Made by a program: the position numbers and the translations under genes. The notes beneath the pieces were generated by a model that was not told the origin of the DNA, ran no database searches, and saw only the letters and a program-made list of their open reading frames with translations. Below, piece after piece: positions 1 through 5,734 of a stretch of DNA of 9,940 nucleotides. Every line of letters begins with the position of its first letter. Positions within the stretch are counted from its first letter, which is position 1. The DNA comes from an uncultured Prevotella sp. (GTDB taxonomy: Bacteria > Bacteroidota > Bacteroidia > Bacteroidales > Bacteroidaceae): assembly GCA_934230965.1 (NCBI GenBank), contig CAKQFW010000069.1, forward strand, positions 1 through 9,940. Direction: 5' to 3'.

Positions 1-2
1 AC

Positions 3-200
3 CCCATCGTAAACGTCGACCTCAGCACAGCGCTCACCTATCTGCGACGCGAAGCTATCACGCTGCCCGAAGGCTCGCCCACAGGCTTTGTGCTCGTAGC
101 CTACGAGGCATTGCCACTGGGCTTTGTTAAAAACATTGGCAACCGCAGCAACAACCTCTACCCCAACGAGTGGCGCATCAGAAGTCAGCACATAGGCTAA
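3..200 (+). CDS. RsmF-like rRNA cytosine-C5 methyltransferase, 3' end only
   Basis: Frame 3 is open from the window edge to a TAA at 198-200 and gives the last 65 residues of a protein whose start lies outside. The tail GFVKNIGNRSNNLYPNEWRI resembles the C-terminus of NOL1/NOP2/Sun-family (RsmB/RsmF type) 16S rRNA cytosine-C5 methyltransferases as found in Bacteroidota. There it follows the C-terminal RNA-binding part, with the usual segment 'LGFVKNIGNR' after a hydrophobic strand (FVLVAYEALP). The enzyme would transfer a methyl group from SAM to a cytosine in the small-subunit rRNA. The catalytic cysteines and the SAM fold lie upstream of the window and cannot be checked. The family call rests on recalled similarity of this short tail, so the exact target base is unknown. 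It is followed by an 83-bp gap before thyA. Confidence 0.72.
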   Translation, partial: PIVNVDLSTALTYLRREAITLPEGSPTGFVLVAYEALPLGFVKNIGNRSNNLYPNEWRIRSQHIG

Positions 201-283
201 TCTGCTCGTCAGATCGTTTACTGGCAGAAGAGTCAACGACAAACAATACTTGAATATAAGACAACAAAAACATAAAATATAAC
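201..283 (+). other. Intergenic leader of thyA
   Basis: This 83-bp gap becomes AT- and A-rich toward thyA. No clear TTTG/TAnnTTTG promoter pair and no Shine-Dalgarno sequence are visible. A small inverted repeat (ATCTG, 5-nt loop, CAGAT) near its left end has no T-run and is not a convincing terminator. thyA may therefore be read from an unrecognised promoter here or by read-through from the methyltransferase gene. Confidence 0.4.
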
Positions 284-1078
284 ATGAAACAATATCTCGA
301 CCTGCTGAACCGCATCCTGACAGAAGGCCATAAAAAGACCGACCGCACAGGAACAGGAACCTTAAGCGTGTTTGGAAACCAGATGCGCTTTAATATGGAA
401 GATGGTTTCCCCTTGCTCACCACAAAGAAGCTGCACCTGAAATCGATTATATACGAACTGCTATGGTTCTTACGCGGCGATACCAACGTGCGCTGGCTGC
501 AAGAACATGGCGTAAGAATTTGGAACGAATGGGCCGACGAGAATGGCAATCTGGGCCCTGTGTATGGACACCAGTGGCGGTCGTGGCCCGACTATAACGG
601 TGGCACCATAGACCAGATACAAAACGTGATTGATCTTATCAAGAACCATCCCGACTCGCGCCGCATGATGGTGAGCGCCTGGAACCCTGCCGAGGTAGAA
701 CAAATGGCACTGCCCCCGTGCCACTGTTTGTTCCAGTTTTATGTGGCCGACGACCGTCTGTCGCTGCAACTGTATCAGCGCTCGGCCGACACGTTCTTGG
801 GTGTGCCCTTCAACATTGCATCATACGCACTGCTGCTGCAAATGATGGCTCAGGTAACAGGACTAAAACCTGGCGAGTTTGTACATACCACTGGCGATAC
901 ACATTTATACCTCAACCACTTAGAGCAGGCACGATTGCAGCTTACGCGCACCCCTCGCCCCTTGCCCACCATGAAGATTAACCCTGATGTAAAGAACCTC
1001 TTCGACTTTAAATATGAAGACTTTGAGCTGGAGGGTTACAACCCCTACGACCACATTAAGGCCGAGGTGAGCGTTTAA
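284..1078 (+). CDS. thyA: Thymidylate synthase ThyA
   Basis: This enzyme converts dUMP and 5,10-methylene-tetrahydrofolate to dTMP and dihydrofolate in the cytoplasm and is the de novo source of thymidylate. At 264 residues it matches the length of E. coli ThyA, and the catalytic residues fall at the same numbers: nucleophile C146 in the segment [11 protein letters not shown], phosphate-binding R21, R126-R127 and R166, and D169 and N177 in [12 protein letters not shown]. The C-terminus IKAEVSV corresponds to the family's closing tail, so the protein looks complete. The ATG at 284 gives the standard N-terminus [12 protein letters not shown]. No Shine-Dalgarno is seen, only an A-rich leader, as is common in Bacteroidota. 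folA follows after 60 bp on the same strand, so the two probably share a transcript: ThyA produces the dihydrofolate that folA's product recycles. Confidence 0.98.
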   Translation: MKQYLDLLNRILTEGHKKTDRTGTGTLSVFGNQMRFNMEDGFPLLTTKKLHLKSIIYELLWFLRGDTNVRWLQEHGVRIWNEWADENGNLGPVYGHQWRSWPDYNGGTIDQIQNVIDLIKNHPDSRRMMVSAWNPAEVEQMALPPCHCLFQFYVADDRLSLQLYQRSADTFLGVPFNIASYALLLQMMAQVTGLKPGEFVHTTGDTHLYLNHLEQARLQLTRTPRPLPTMKINPDVKNLFDFKYEDFELEGYNPYDHIKAEVSV

Positions 1079-1138
1079 GGCATGGTGGCGATAAGCCATA
1101 TTAAACAATAAATACTCTTAAAAAACAATTATCAAACA

Positions 1139-1618
1139 ATGATATCTATCATAGCAGCCGTGGCCGCCAACCGCGCCATAGGCAATGAGAACAAACTGAT
1201 ATATTGGTTGCCCGACGACCTGAAACGCTTTAAGGCGCTTACGACAGGGCACACCATCATCATGGGGCGCCGCACCTTCGAGTCGTTACCTAAAGGCGCG
1301 TTGCCTAACCGTCGCAACATTGTGCTCAGCCGCACACAAACCGAGTTTCCAGGGTGCGACACCTATGCATCGCTTGAAGAGGCGTTGCGCCATTGCGACG
1401 AAGACGAAGACATATACATCATAGGTGGAGCCAGCGTTTACGAGCAAGCCATGCCTTTGGCTCACCGCCTCTGCCTAACCGAGGTGCACGACACGCCCGC
1501 TCAGGCCGATGCCTTCTTTCCTCCCTACGATGGCTGGAAATTGGCACAGAAAGAAGAACACGGCACCGATGAGCGCCACCACTTCAGTTTCTGTTTTGCC
1601 GATTATGTAAGAGAATGA
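1139..1618 (+). CDS. folA: Dihydrofolate reductase
   Basis: This enzyme reduces dihydrofolate to tetrahydrofolate with NADPH, which completes the cycle with the thyA product just upstream. The 159 residues match the chromosomal DHFR family. Visible landmarks are the N-terminal strand MISIIAAVA, the acid D27 in LPDDLKRFK, the NADPH-binding segment IIMGRRTFESLPKG (residues 40-53), LPNRRNIVLSR (55-65) and the glycine pair in YIIGGASVYEQA (93-104). The start at 1139 is the only one that keeps the first beta strand. The residue aligned with the conserved Trp22 of E. coli DHFR appears to be Tyr (NKLIYWLPDD), with Trp one place later; I take this as a lineage variant of a functional enzyme. The leader is A-rich without a Shine-Dalgarno. 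The TGA stop (1616-1618) is the first part of the repeat array that follows. Confidence 0.97.
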   Translation: MISIIAAVAANRAIGNENKLIYWLPDDLKRFKALTTGHTIIMGRRTFESLPKGALPNRRNIVLSRTQTEFPGCDTYASLEEALRHCDEDEDIYIIGGASVYEQAMPLAHRLCLTEVHDTPAQADAFFPPYDGWKLAQKEEHGTDERHHFSFCFADYVRE

Positions 1619-1679
1619 TGTGAACGTTACATCATGTGACAACTAACGTTACATCATGTGGGAGCTAACGTCACATCAC
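1616..1679. repeat. Period-22 intergenic tandem repeat, about 2.6 copies
   Basis: The core AACGTTACATCATGTG occurs identically at 1623-1638 and 1645-1660. A degenerate third copy (AACGTCACATCAC) starts at 1667, giving an exact 22-bp period. The sequence TGATGTG before the first copy completes a near-palindrome, GATGT-g-AACGTTACATC (1617-1633), in which removing a single G leaves a perfect 16-bp palindrome. A second dyad, GTTACATCATGTGAC (1626-1640), overlaps it. The array overlaps the folA stop codon and lies before the terminator. Its function is unknown; it could be a protein-binding array or a mobile or REP-like intergenic repeat. Confidence 0.75.
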
Positions 1680-1696
1680 AAAAAACACATATAACG

Positions 1697-1739
1697 AAAA
1701 ATCCGCAACACCTATTATTTAAAGGTATTGCGGATTTTT
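1697..1739. terminator. Bidirectional intrinsic terminator between folA and lrp
   Basis: Two 17-nt arms (1697-1713 and 1723-1739) are complementary except for one C/A mismatch and enclose a 9-nt loop. The centre of each arm is ATCCGCAA pairing with TTGCGGAT. The arms begin with an A-run on the left and end with a T-run on the right, so the hairpin has a U-tract in either direction. It sits between the convergent genes folA (plus) and lrp (minus) and should end both transcripts. Confidence 0.92.
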
Positions 1740-1754
1740 TATGTATAGTCGGCT

Positions 1755-1797
1755 AACGATATTGGCTGCACATCATACCCATACAGCCATATTCGTT
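1755..1797. repeat. Inverted repeat in the lrp 3' region
   Basis: TGGCTG (1763-1768) pairs with CAGCCA (1784-1789) over a 15-nt loop. Outside a 3-by-3 unpaired TAT/TAT step, AACGA (1755-1759) pairs with TCGTT (1793-1797). It lies between the lrp stop and the strong terminator and would fold in the lrp 3' UTR. No T-run follows on either strand, so it is not itself a typical terminator; it could protect the 3' end or be incidental. Confidence 0.45.
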
Positions 1798-1810
1798 CTA
1801 AAACCGATGC

Positions 1811-2284
1811 TTAATCTTCAGGCAAATTTACGAGGGGCAACTGGCGATTGATGGCTGCGTTGAACGAGATAATGGTCTCACTGCGCGAAAGGCCCAACGG
1901 CTGCAGTTTGTCGTGAATGATATTAAGCAAATGATGGTTGTTGAAAGCGTATATCTTGATAAACATATCAAAGCCGCCTGTGGTATAGTGGCACTCCACT
2001 ACCTCAGGTATCTGACGCAACGCCTCAACCACCTCATCAAACTTCTCGGGGTTTTTCAAGAACAAGCCAATGTAAGCACATGTTTCATAACCAATCTTCT
2101 CGGGATCGATAATAAACTGTGAGCCTTTAAGAATACCCAAGCTGGTAAGCTTTTGTATACGCTGATGAATTGCTGCACCGCTCACATTACATGCGCGTGC
2201 CACTTCAAGAAACGGAATTCGTGCATCCTCAGCAATAAGGTGCAGAATCTTCTTGTCTAATGAGTCTAAATTATGATGTGACAT
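1811..2284 (-). CDS. Lrp/AsnC family transcriptional regulator
   Basis: This is a 157-residue DNA-binding regulator with the two-domain layout of feast/famine (Lrp/AsnC) proteins. The N-terminal winged helix-turn-helix covers about residues 5-60: LDSLDKKILHLIAEDARIPF, then the recognition region VARACNVSGAAIHQRIQKL, then the wing LGILKGSQFIIDPEKIGY. The C-terminal RAM domain, about 68-145, is where such proteins oligomerise and bind amino acids. It has strand YIGLFLK, helix FDEVVEALRQIPEVVECHYTT and a Gly-Phe-Asp turn (104-106) at the usual ligand-pocket loop. Length is typical and the protein looks complete. The effector and targets cannot be read from sequence. It follows the exbD pair on the same strand after 65 bp, with its own candidate promoter in the gap, and ends before the shared bidirectional terminator. 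Confidence 0.93.
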   Translation of the reverse strand: MSHHNLDSLDKKILHLIAEDARIPFLEVARACNVSGAAIHQRIQKLTSLGILKGSQFIIDPEKIGYETCAYIGLFLKNPEKFDEVVEALRQIPEVVECHYTTGGFDMFIKIYAFNNHHLLNIIHDKLQPLGLSRSETIISFNAAINRQLPLVNLPED

Positions 2285-2309
2285 TCTAATAGATTATATA
2301 ATTTGCTTG

Positions 2310-2344
2310 CAAAGATAATTCAAAATAATGAAAATCACAACAAA
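2310..2344 (-). promoter_or_regulatory. Candidate Bacteroidota-type promoter of lrp
   Basis: On the minus strand TATCTTTG (2317-2310) matches the TAnnTTTG -7 box of the Bacteroidota primary sigma factor. A TTG-containing -33 element lies upstream: GTTG (2341-2338) at a 20-nt spacing, with TTTG (2344-2341) at 23 nt. Transcription would start near 2303 and leave a leader of about 20 nt before the lrp ATG. The -7 box is a good match; the -33 spacing is imperfect. Confidence 0.45.
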
Positions 2345-2349
2345 TTAAC

Positions 2350-2826
2350 CTATTTTTGTTTTAATTTATCACTTTCTCGTTCTGCCGAATAATTAATTCG
2401 GGTAGCGCCTCCTGCCCTTACAGCCCTTTTCACCGCATTGACGATGTGCATGGGTGTAGAACGGTCGGCTTTTATCGATACCGTCATCTTTGCTTGGTCG
2501 TCGGGGTTCATACGTTTTTTCTCCTCTGCCACAAAGTCGGTCACCTCATCAATCGTAGCCATCTTGTTGTTCAGTTGCACACAATAGGCCGACGATATAT
2601 TGGACGATTCAGGCAAAGCGCGCCCTATATATATATAGGTGACTGCCGACTTCTTTGCCAAGCGTTTTAGTTCGGTGCCTTGTGGCAAAGTATACTGCAC
2701 CTTACGCGTGGTGGTGCGCATGTGCGTAACAATCATAAAGAAGAAGAGCACGGTAAAAATAAGGTCGGGTAACGAGGCTGTGTTAAGCATTGGCACATCG
2801 CGCAATCGGCGGTTTCGGCGTATCAT
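2350..2826 (-). CDS. exbD: ExbD/TolR-family protein, second copy
   Basis: This is a 158-residue inner-membrane protein of a proton-driven ExbB/ExbD-type motor. The short cytoplasmic N-terminus RRNRRLRDVPMLNTASLPD is followed by one membrane helix (about 21-37). D21 sits at the start of the helix, where the family keeps its proton-carrying aspartate. The rest (38-158) is the periplasmic domain. Its 4-bp ATGA overlap with the preceding exbD (2823-2826) implies coupled translation. It also has a strong Shine-Dalgarno, AAAGGAGGG (2840-2832), 5-6 nt before the ATG. The N-terminal block parallels that of the upstream ExbD (RDVPxLNTxS), but the periplasmic domains differ, suggesting an old duplication with specialised partners. 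A (TA)6 run encodes TYIYIG at 63-68. No terminator is visible before lrp. Confidence 0.9.
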   Translation of the reverse strand: MIRRNRRLRDVPMLNTASLPDLIFTVLFFFMIVTHMRTTTRKVQYTLPQGTELKRLAKKSAVTYIYIGRALPESSNISSAYCVQLNNKMATIDEVTDFVAEEKKRMNPDDQAKMTVSIKADRSTPMHIVNAVKRAVRAGGATRINYSAERESDKLKQK

Positions 2827-3353
2827 GGCTGCCCTCCTTTCTGTATGCTATCATAGTTTTCGGCCACATGTTGTGGGCAAGCATCCAGCACCGTTTGTCG
2901 TTGCTGTGGTGTGCATAGCGCCAGCACATGACCGTATCGGCGCATGGCCTCGTCGTCGCGCACTGTGGCATAGGCTGCTACCAGCTCGTTTTGCAAGGCA
3001 AAATAAGTATCGTAGCTGGCATCATCGGCTGTCTGAATGTTTATCAAGTGTTGCTCTTTATCACGCATTACAAAACTGGCAATACGGTTTCGCAAGCCCT
3101 TCACTGGCACAGGTTTTCCGTCGACATGTATCTCGCCACCTGCCCACACCTCAATGGTCATGAGTTTGCTGCGAGCAACATCAAGCGGTTGCACGTCTTC
3201 AGTCTTATCAACAGGCGGCAGTTGGCGCGTGATACCACGGTATACATCCATTGTTGTGGTAACGAGAAAGAAGATGAGCAACATGAAAGAGATGTCGGCC
3301 GTTGAGGTGGTGTTCAGCGTTGGCACATCGCGTCGCCTACGTTTTATCAGCAT
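2823..3353 (-). CDS. exbD: ExbD/TolR-family protein, first copy
   Basis: This 176-residue partner of the ExbB-like channel protein has a basic N-terminus MLIKRRRRDVPTLN. It has one membrane helix at about 20-36 (DISFMLLIFFLVTTTM) that begins with the conserved proton-path aspartate D20, and a periplasmic domain with the usual strand pattern (IEVWAGGEIHVDGKPV, then LINIQTADDASYDTYFALQNELVAAY). It is longer than a typical ExbD, and its C-terminal extension carries two cysteines (C147, C159) that might form a disulfide in the periplasm. The start overlaps the end of the four-TM gene by 7 bp (3347-3353). It is preceded by GGAGG (3366-3362) eight bases before the ATG, which supports this start. 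It probably forms a heteromeric complex with the adjacent ExbB and the second ExbD; stoichiometry is unknown. Confidence 0.92.
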   Translation of the reverse strand: MLIKRRRRDVPTLNTTSTADISFMLLIFFLVTTTMDVYRGITRQLPPVDKTEDVQPLDVARSKLMTIEVWAGGEIHVDGKPVPVKGLRNRIASFVMRDKEQHLINIQTADDASYDTYFALQNELVAAYATVRDDEAMRRYGHVLALCTPQQRQTVLDACPQHVAENYDSIQKGGQP

Positions 3354-3985
3354 ACTTGGTTCCTCCGTTTCATTTTTTCATTATGGCGTTTCACACGTAT
3401 CGTATAACCAATGCCCACCGCTGCAAAGGCGGCTAACAACAAAAAGAGCGATGTGTCGACAAACATCTCGGCCACACGCAACCAAAAGCCATCGGCAAAC
3501 AATGCGCCATTCACCTTGATGGCATCCACAGGCGCTAAAATAAACGACAGCAAGAGCACACACATGGTGCCTGTCGCCACTGCCATTATGATGCGTGCCG
3601 AGCGTATACCATTTTCTTTTTGATGCTTGCTTCGATATTTATACATTGAGCGCACCCCTGAGGCAATGGCCACAACGGTGGTAGCAAGCAGCAAGAATAA
3701 TGTAAAAGAGATGAGCACGCCCGTAAACAATGGGGCGTTATAGTCGGGGTTCTCATCATAAGGTGTATCGAAACCCACCAAAAAGAACAAACCAAAAAGC
3801 ATCACTATCAGTGCTATCAATGCGTAAAGCACATATTGTGTTCGGGCTGCTATCAAGCCTGTATGACCTATTGACATACCCACACGGCTGGTTGGTATAC
3901 CCATATGGCTGGTTGACACGTTCACCCCATTATCGGTAGTTTTGTTTCTTCGGAAAGAAAATAAAGGTTTGCGTTGTTGCGTCAT
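3347..3985 (-). CDS. Four-TM membrane protein within the exb operon, function unknown
   Basis: I do not recognise a named family for this 212-residue protein. A polar N-terminal stretch of about 48 residues includes three heptads (VSTSHMG, IPTSRVG, MSIGHTG; residues 23-43). Four predicted membrane helices follow at about 50-71, 87-109, 130-151 and 172-194, and the tail is very basic (RVKRHNEKMKRRNQVC). It has no signal peptide. An even number of helices would place both ends in the cytoplasm, in keeping with the basic tail. It lies between exbB (23-bp gap) and exbD (7-bp overlap), so it is co-translated with the motor and may be an accessory subunit of it. That is inference from position. A strong Shine-Dalgarno AAAGGAG (4000-3994), 8 nt before the ATG, supports the start at 3985. 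The short loops contain no enzymatic motif that I can identify. Confidence 0.8.
   Translation of the reverse strand: MTQQRKPLFSFRRNKTTDNGVNVSTSHMGIPTSRVGMSIGHTGLIAARTQYVLYALIALIVMLFGLFFLVGFDTPYDENPDYNAPLFTGVLISFTLFLLLATTVVAIASGVRSMYKYRSKHQKENGIRSARIIMAVATGTMCVLLLSFILAPVDAIKVNGALFADGFWLRVAEMFVDTSLFLLLAAFAAVGIGYTIRVKRHNEKMKRRNQVC
3856..3918. repeat. 21-bp in-frame tandem repeat (three units)
   Basis: Units at 3877-3897 and 3898-3918 share 16 of 21 positions (both read TACCCA..., then GGCTGGTTG). A more degenerate unit at 3856-3876 matches the third at about 13 of 21. The repeat is in frame in the four-TM gene on the minus strand and encodes heptads with Gly at the seventh position and His or Arg at the fifth (residues 23-43). 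Copy number could change in steps of seven residues without breaking the frame. Confidence 0.65.
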
Positions 3986-4008
3986 AGCAAATTCTCCTTT
4001 CCTATTTA

Positions 4009-4767
4009 TTATTTATTACGGCGCTTTATCAGTGCATCTAATAACACAATGGCACTCTCCTCCATCTGTGCTGTCAGGCGGTCAATCTTCGACATGATAT
4101 AATTATAAAACAGCTGAAGCACCAAAGCCACAATAATGCCGAAGATGGTGGTGATGAGCGCCACCTTCATGCCAGCTGCCACAATGGTAGGATTAATATC
4201 GCCCACCTGTTGTATCTGTTCAAAAGCCATCACCATACCTATCACGGTGCCCAAGAAGCCGAGCGAGGGAGCCATGGCAATAAACAACTTTATCCATGAG
4301 CAGCCTTTCTCAAGCAGTGCCACTTGCACCGATCCGTAAGAAGATATAGAACGTTCTATATCTTCGGCCTCATCGTCGCAGCGCACCAAACCTTGATAAC
4401 AGATAGAAGCAATGGGGCCACGCGTGTTTCGACACAACTCTTTAGCGCCCTCAATATCATTGTTGCCTATCTTTTCATCGAGCGAACGCTGAAAGGCATC
4501 GGTATCTATTTCAGACATGCTGAGATAAATAATGCGCTCAATACAGAAGGCTAAGCCCAGCACCAAGGCAAAGGCCACTAACGACATAAAGGCGGCATCG
4601 CCCTCAATAAACTTGGTCTTTAGCACCTGGTGCCAACCTGAAGCCTCGGCGGTTTGGGCCGATGCGCTCAAGCAAGAGGTGCATGTAAGGAAAAAGGCCA
4701 GCATCAACTGGGCTGCCTTATTATTAAAAGCTAATATTCTGTGTTTAAATATTTCTTTCATTTTCAA
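4009..4767 (-). CDS. exbB: MotA/TolQ/ExbB proton-channel family protein
   Basis: This is the 252-residue channel subunit of an ExbB/ExbD-type motor, which uses the proton gradient across the inner membrane to drive work in the periplasm or on the outer membrane. An N-terminal hydrophobic segment ending in ASAQ (about 20-38) looks like a signal peptide. Three membrane helices follow (about 60-82, 161-183, 199-222), with a cytoplasmic domain between the first and second. Family signatures are APSLGFLGTVIGMVMAF (166-182, with T174) and ALITTIFGIIVAL (203-215, with T206/T207), the polar residues that line the channel. It heads a compact operon with the four-TM gene and two exbD genes; no tonB or tolA is in view. 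ATG at 4767 was chosen, and a second ATG two codons in (4761) is equally possible. The leader is the duplicated ispH tail and has no Shine-Dalgarno. Confidence 0.93.
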   Translation of the reverse strand: MKMKEIFKHRILAFNNKAAQLMLAFFLTCTSCLSASAQTAEASGWHQVLKTKFIEGDAAFMSLVAFALVLGLAFCIERIIYLSMSEIDTDAFQRSLDEKIGNNDIEGAKELCRNTRGPIASICYQGLVRCDDEAEDIERSISSYGSVQVALLEKGCSWIKLFIAMAPSLGFLGTVIGMVMAFEQIQQVGDINPTIVAAGMKVALITTIFGIIVALVLQLFYNYIMSKIDRLTAQMEESAIVLLDALIKRRNK

Positions 4768-4770
4768 TTA

Positions 4771-4866
4771 TCTGCTATATCTTATTGAATAAATATATTA
4801 AAGATATTTCTCAATATTTTTCTGTTACATCTTATTGAATAAATAACTAAAGATATTTCTCAATAT
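4771..4866. repeat. ~47-bp tandem duplication of the ispH 3' end
   Basis: Copy A (4771-4817) and copy B (4821-4866) align over 47 columns with three mismatches and one gap, at a 50-bp period. Copy B contains the last codons of ispH and its TAG stop. Copy A lies wholly in the spacer and keeps a ghost of the same reading (IEKYL followed by TAA). Copy A makes up nearly all of the exbB leader, ending 3 nt before the ATG. On the minus strand it can form a weak AT-rich stem (TTGA-g-AAATAT with ATATTT-at-TCAA). Confidence 0.9.
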
Positions 4867-5704
4867 AATCGCGACATTGTTCCATGAGCCATTTGGGCGT
4901 ACTGGTAGCGCCACAGATACCCACCGACTGCTTGCCCTCAAACCATGAGAGGTCAATTTCTTCAGGTTTCTCCACCAAGAAGCTGTGTTCATTCACGCGC
5001 TTACACTCGTTAAACAGCACCTTACCGTTACTGCTTTTATGTCCGCAAACAAACAAAATAATGTCGTGACGCGAGGCAAAGTTGGCAATGTTGGGCATAC
5101 GGTTGGCCACCTGTCGGCAGATGGTGTCGAAGCTACGAAAGGTAGCCGTGGGGGCAATATGCTCTTGAATATATTCGATGATACGATGAAACTCGTCCAA
5201 ACTCTTTGTGGTTTGCGAATAGAGATACGTGTTGCGCGAGAGGTCAAGCTGTTTTACATCATCCAAACTTTCAACCACCACCGCATGACCTTGCGTTTGA
5301 CCCACCAATCCTAACACCTCGGCATGTCCGTTCTTACCAAATATCACAATCTGTGCCTTCGGGTCGGCATCATACTGGCGCTTGATGCGCCGTTGCAGCT
5401 GCAACACCACAGGGCAGGTAGCATCAATAATATGTATATGGTTAGCTTCGGCCATGGCATAGGTAGCGGGTGGCTCGCCATGGGCACGCAGCAGCACTTT
5501 TACATCATGCAGACGCGTCATCTCATCATGGTTAATGGTAAGCAGTCCGTGTGCATGCAAGCGCTCTACCTCCATGCCATTATGCACGATATCGCCCAAG
5601 CAATATAATGTATTGCCATCGGCCAACTCTTCTTCTGCCTTCTTAATGGCCGTGGTAACGCCGAAACAGAAACCACTGCCATTATCAATCTCTATTTGTA
5701 GCAT
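4847..5704 (-). CDS. ispH: 4-hydroxy-3-methylbut-2-enyl diphosphate reductase
   Basis: IspH (LytB) is the iron-sulfur enzyme that reduces HMBPP to IPP and DMAPP in the last step of the MEP isoprenoid pathway. Its 285 residues hold the three cluster cysteines: C13 in GSGFCFGV, C97 in DATCPVV and C196 in DTICRQVANR. Substrate-pocket residues are also in place: H41 in VHNGMEV, H75 in RAHGEPP, H127 and E129 in GHAEVLG, the QTT triad (164-166), SSN (224-226) in GHKSSNGKVL and S268 in GATSTPKW. The length is a little shorter than the E. coli enzyme and the ends match the short bacterial form, so it appears complete. The start at 5704 gives the expected MLQIEIDNGSGFCFG. AAAGG directly abuts the ATG, too close to act as a normal Shine-Dalgarno. 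The DUF1573 gene ends 30 bp upstream, so the two may be cotranscribed. Confidence 0.97.
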   Translation of the reverse strand: MLQIEIDNGSGFCFGVTTAIKKAEEELADGNTLYCLGDIVHNGMEVERLHAHGLLTINHDEMTRLHDVKVLLRAHGEPPATYAMAEANHIHIIDATCPVVLQLQRRIKRQYDADPKAQIVIFGKNGHAEVLGLVGQTQGHAVVVESLDDVKQLDLSRNTYLYSQTTKSLDEFHRIIEYIQEHIAPTATFRSFDTICRQVANRMPNIANFASRHDIILFVCGHKSSNGKVLFNECKRVNEHSFLVEKPEEIDLSWFEGKQSVGICGATSTPKWLMEQCRDYIEKYL

Positions 5705-5734
5705 CCTTTTGTTTTGCTATTTGCTAATATCTTG

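Noticed and set aside
1616..1679. Possible CRISPR array because of regular repeats
   Set aside because: Only two full 16-bp copies with 6-bp interruptions and one decayed copy. There are no spacers of normal length and no cas genes nearby.
2639..3163. 174-codon plus-strand reading frame across the exbD genes
   Set aside because: It runs antisense to two well-supported exbD genes, has no recognisable features and no plausible start signal.
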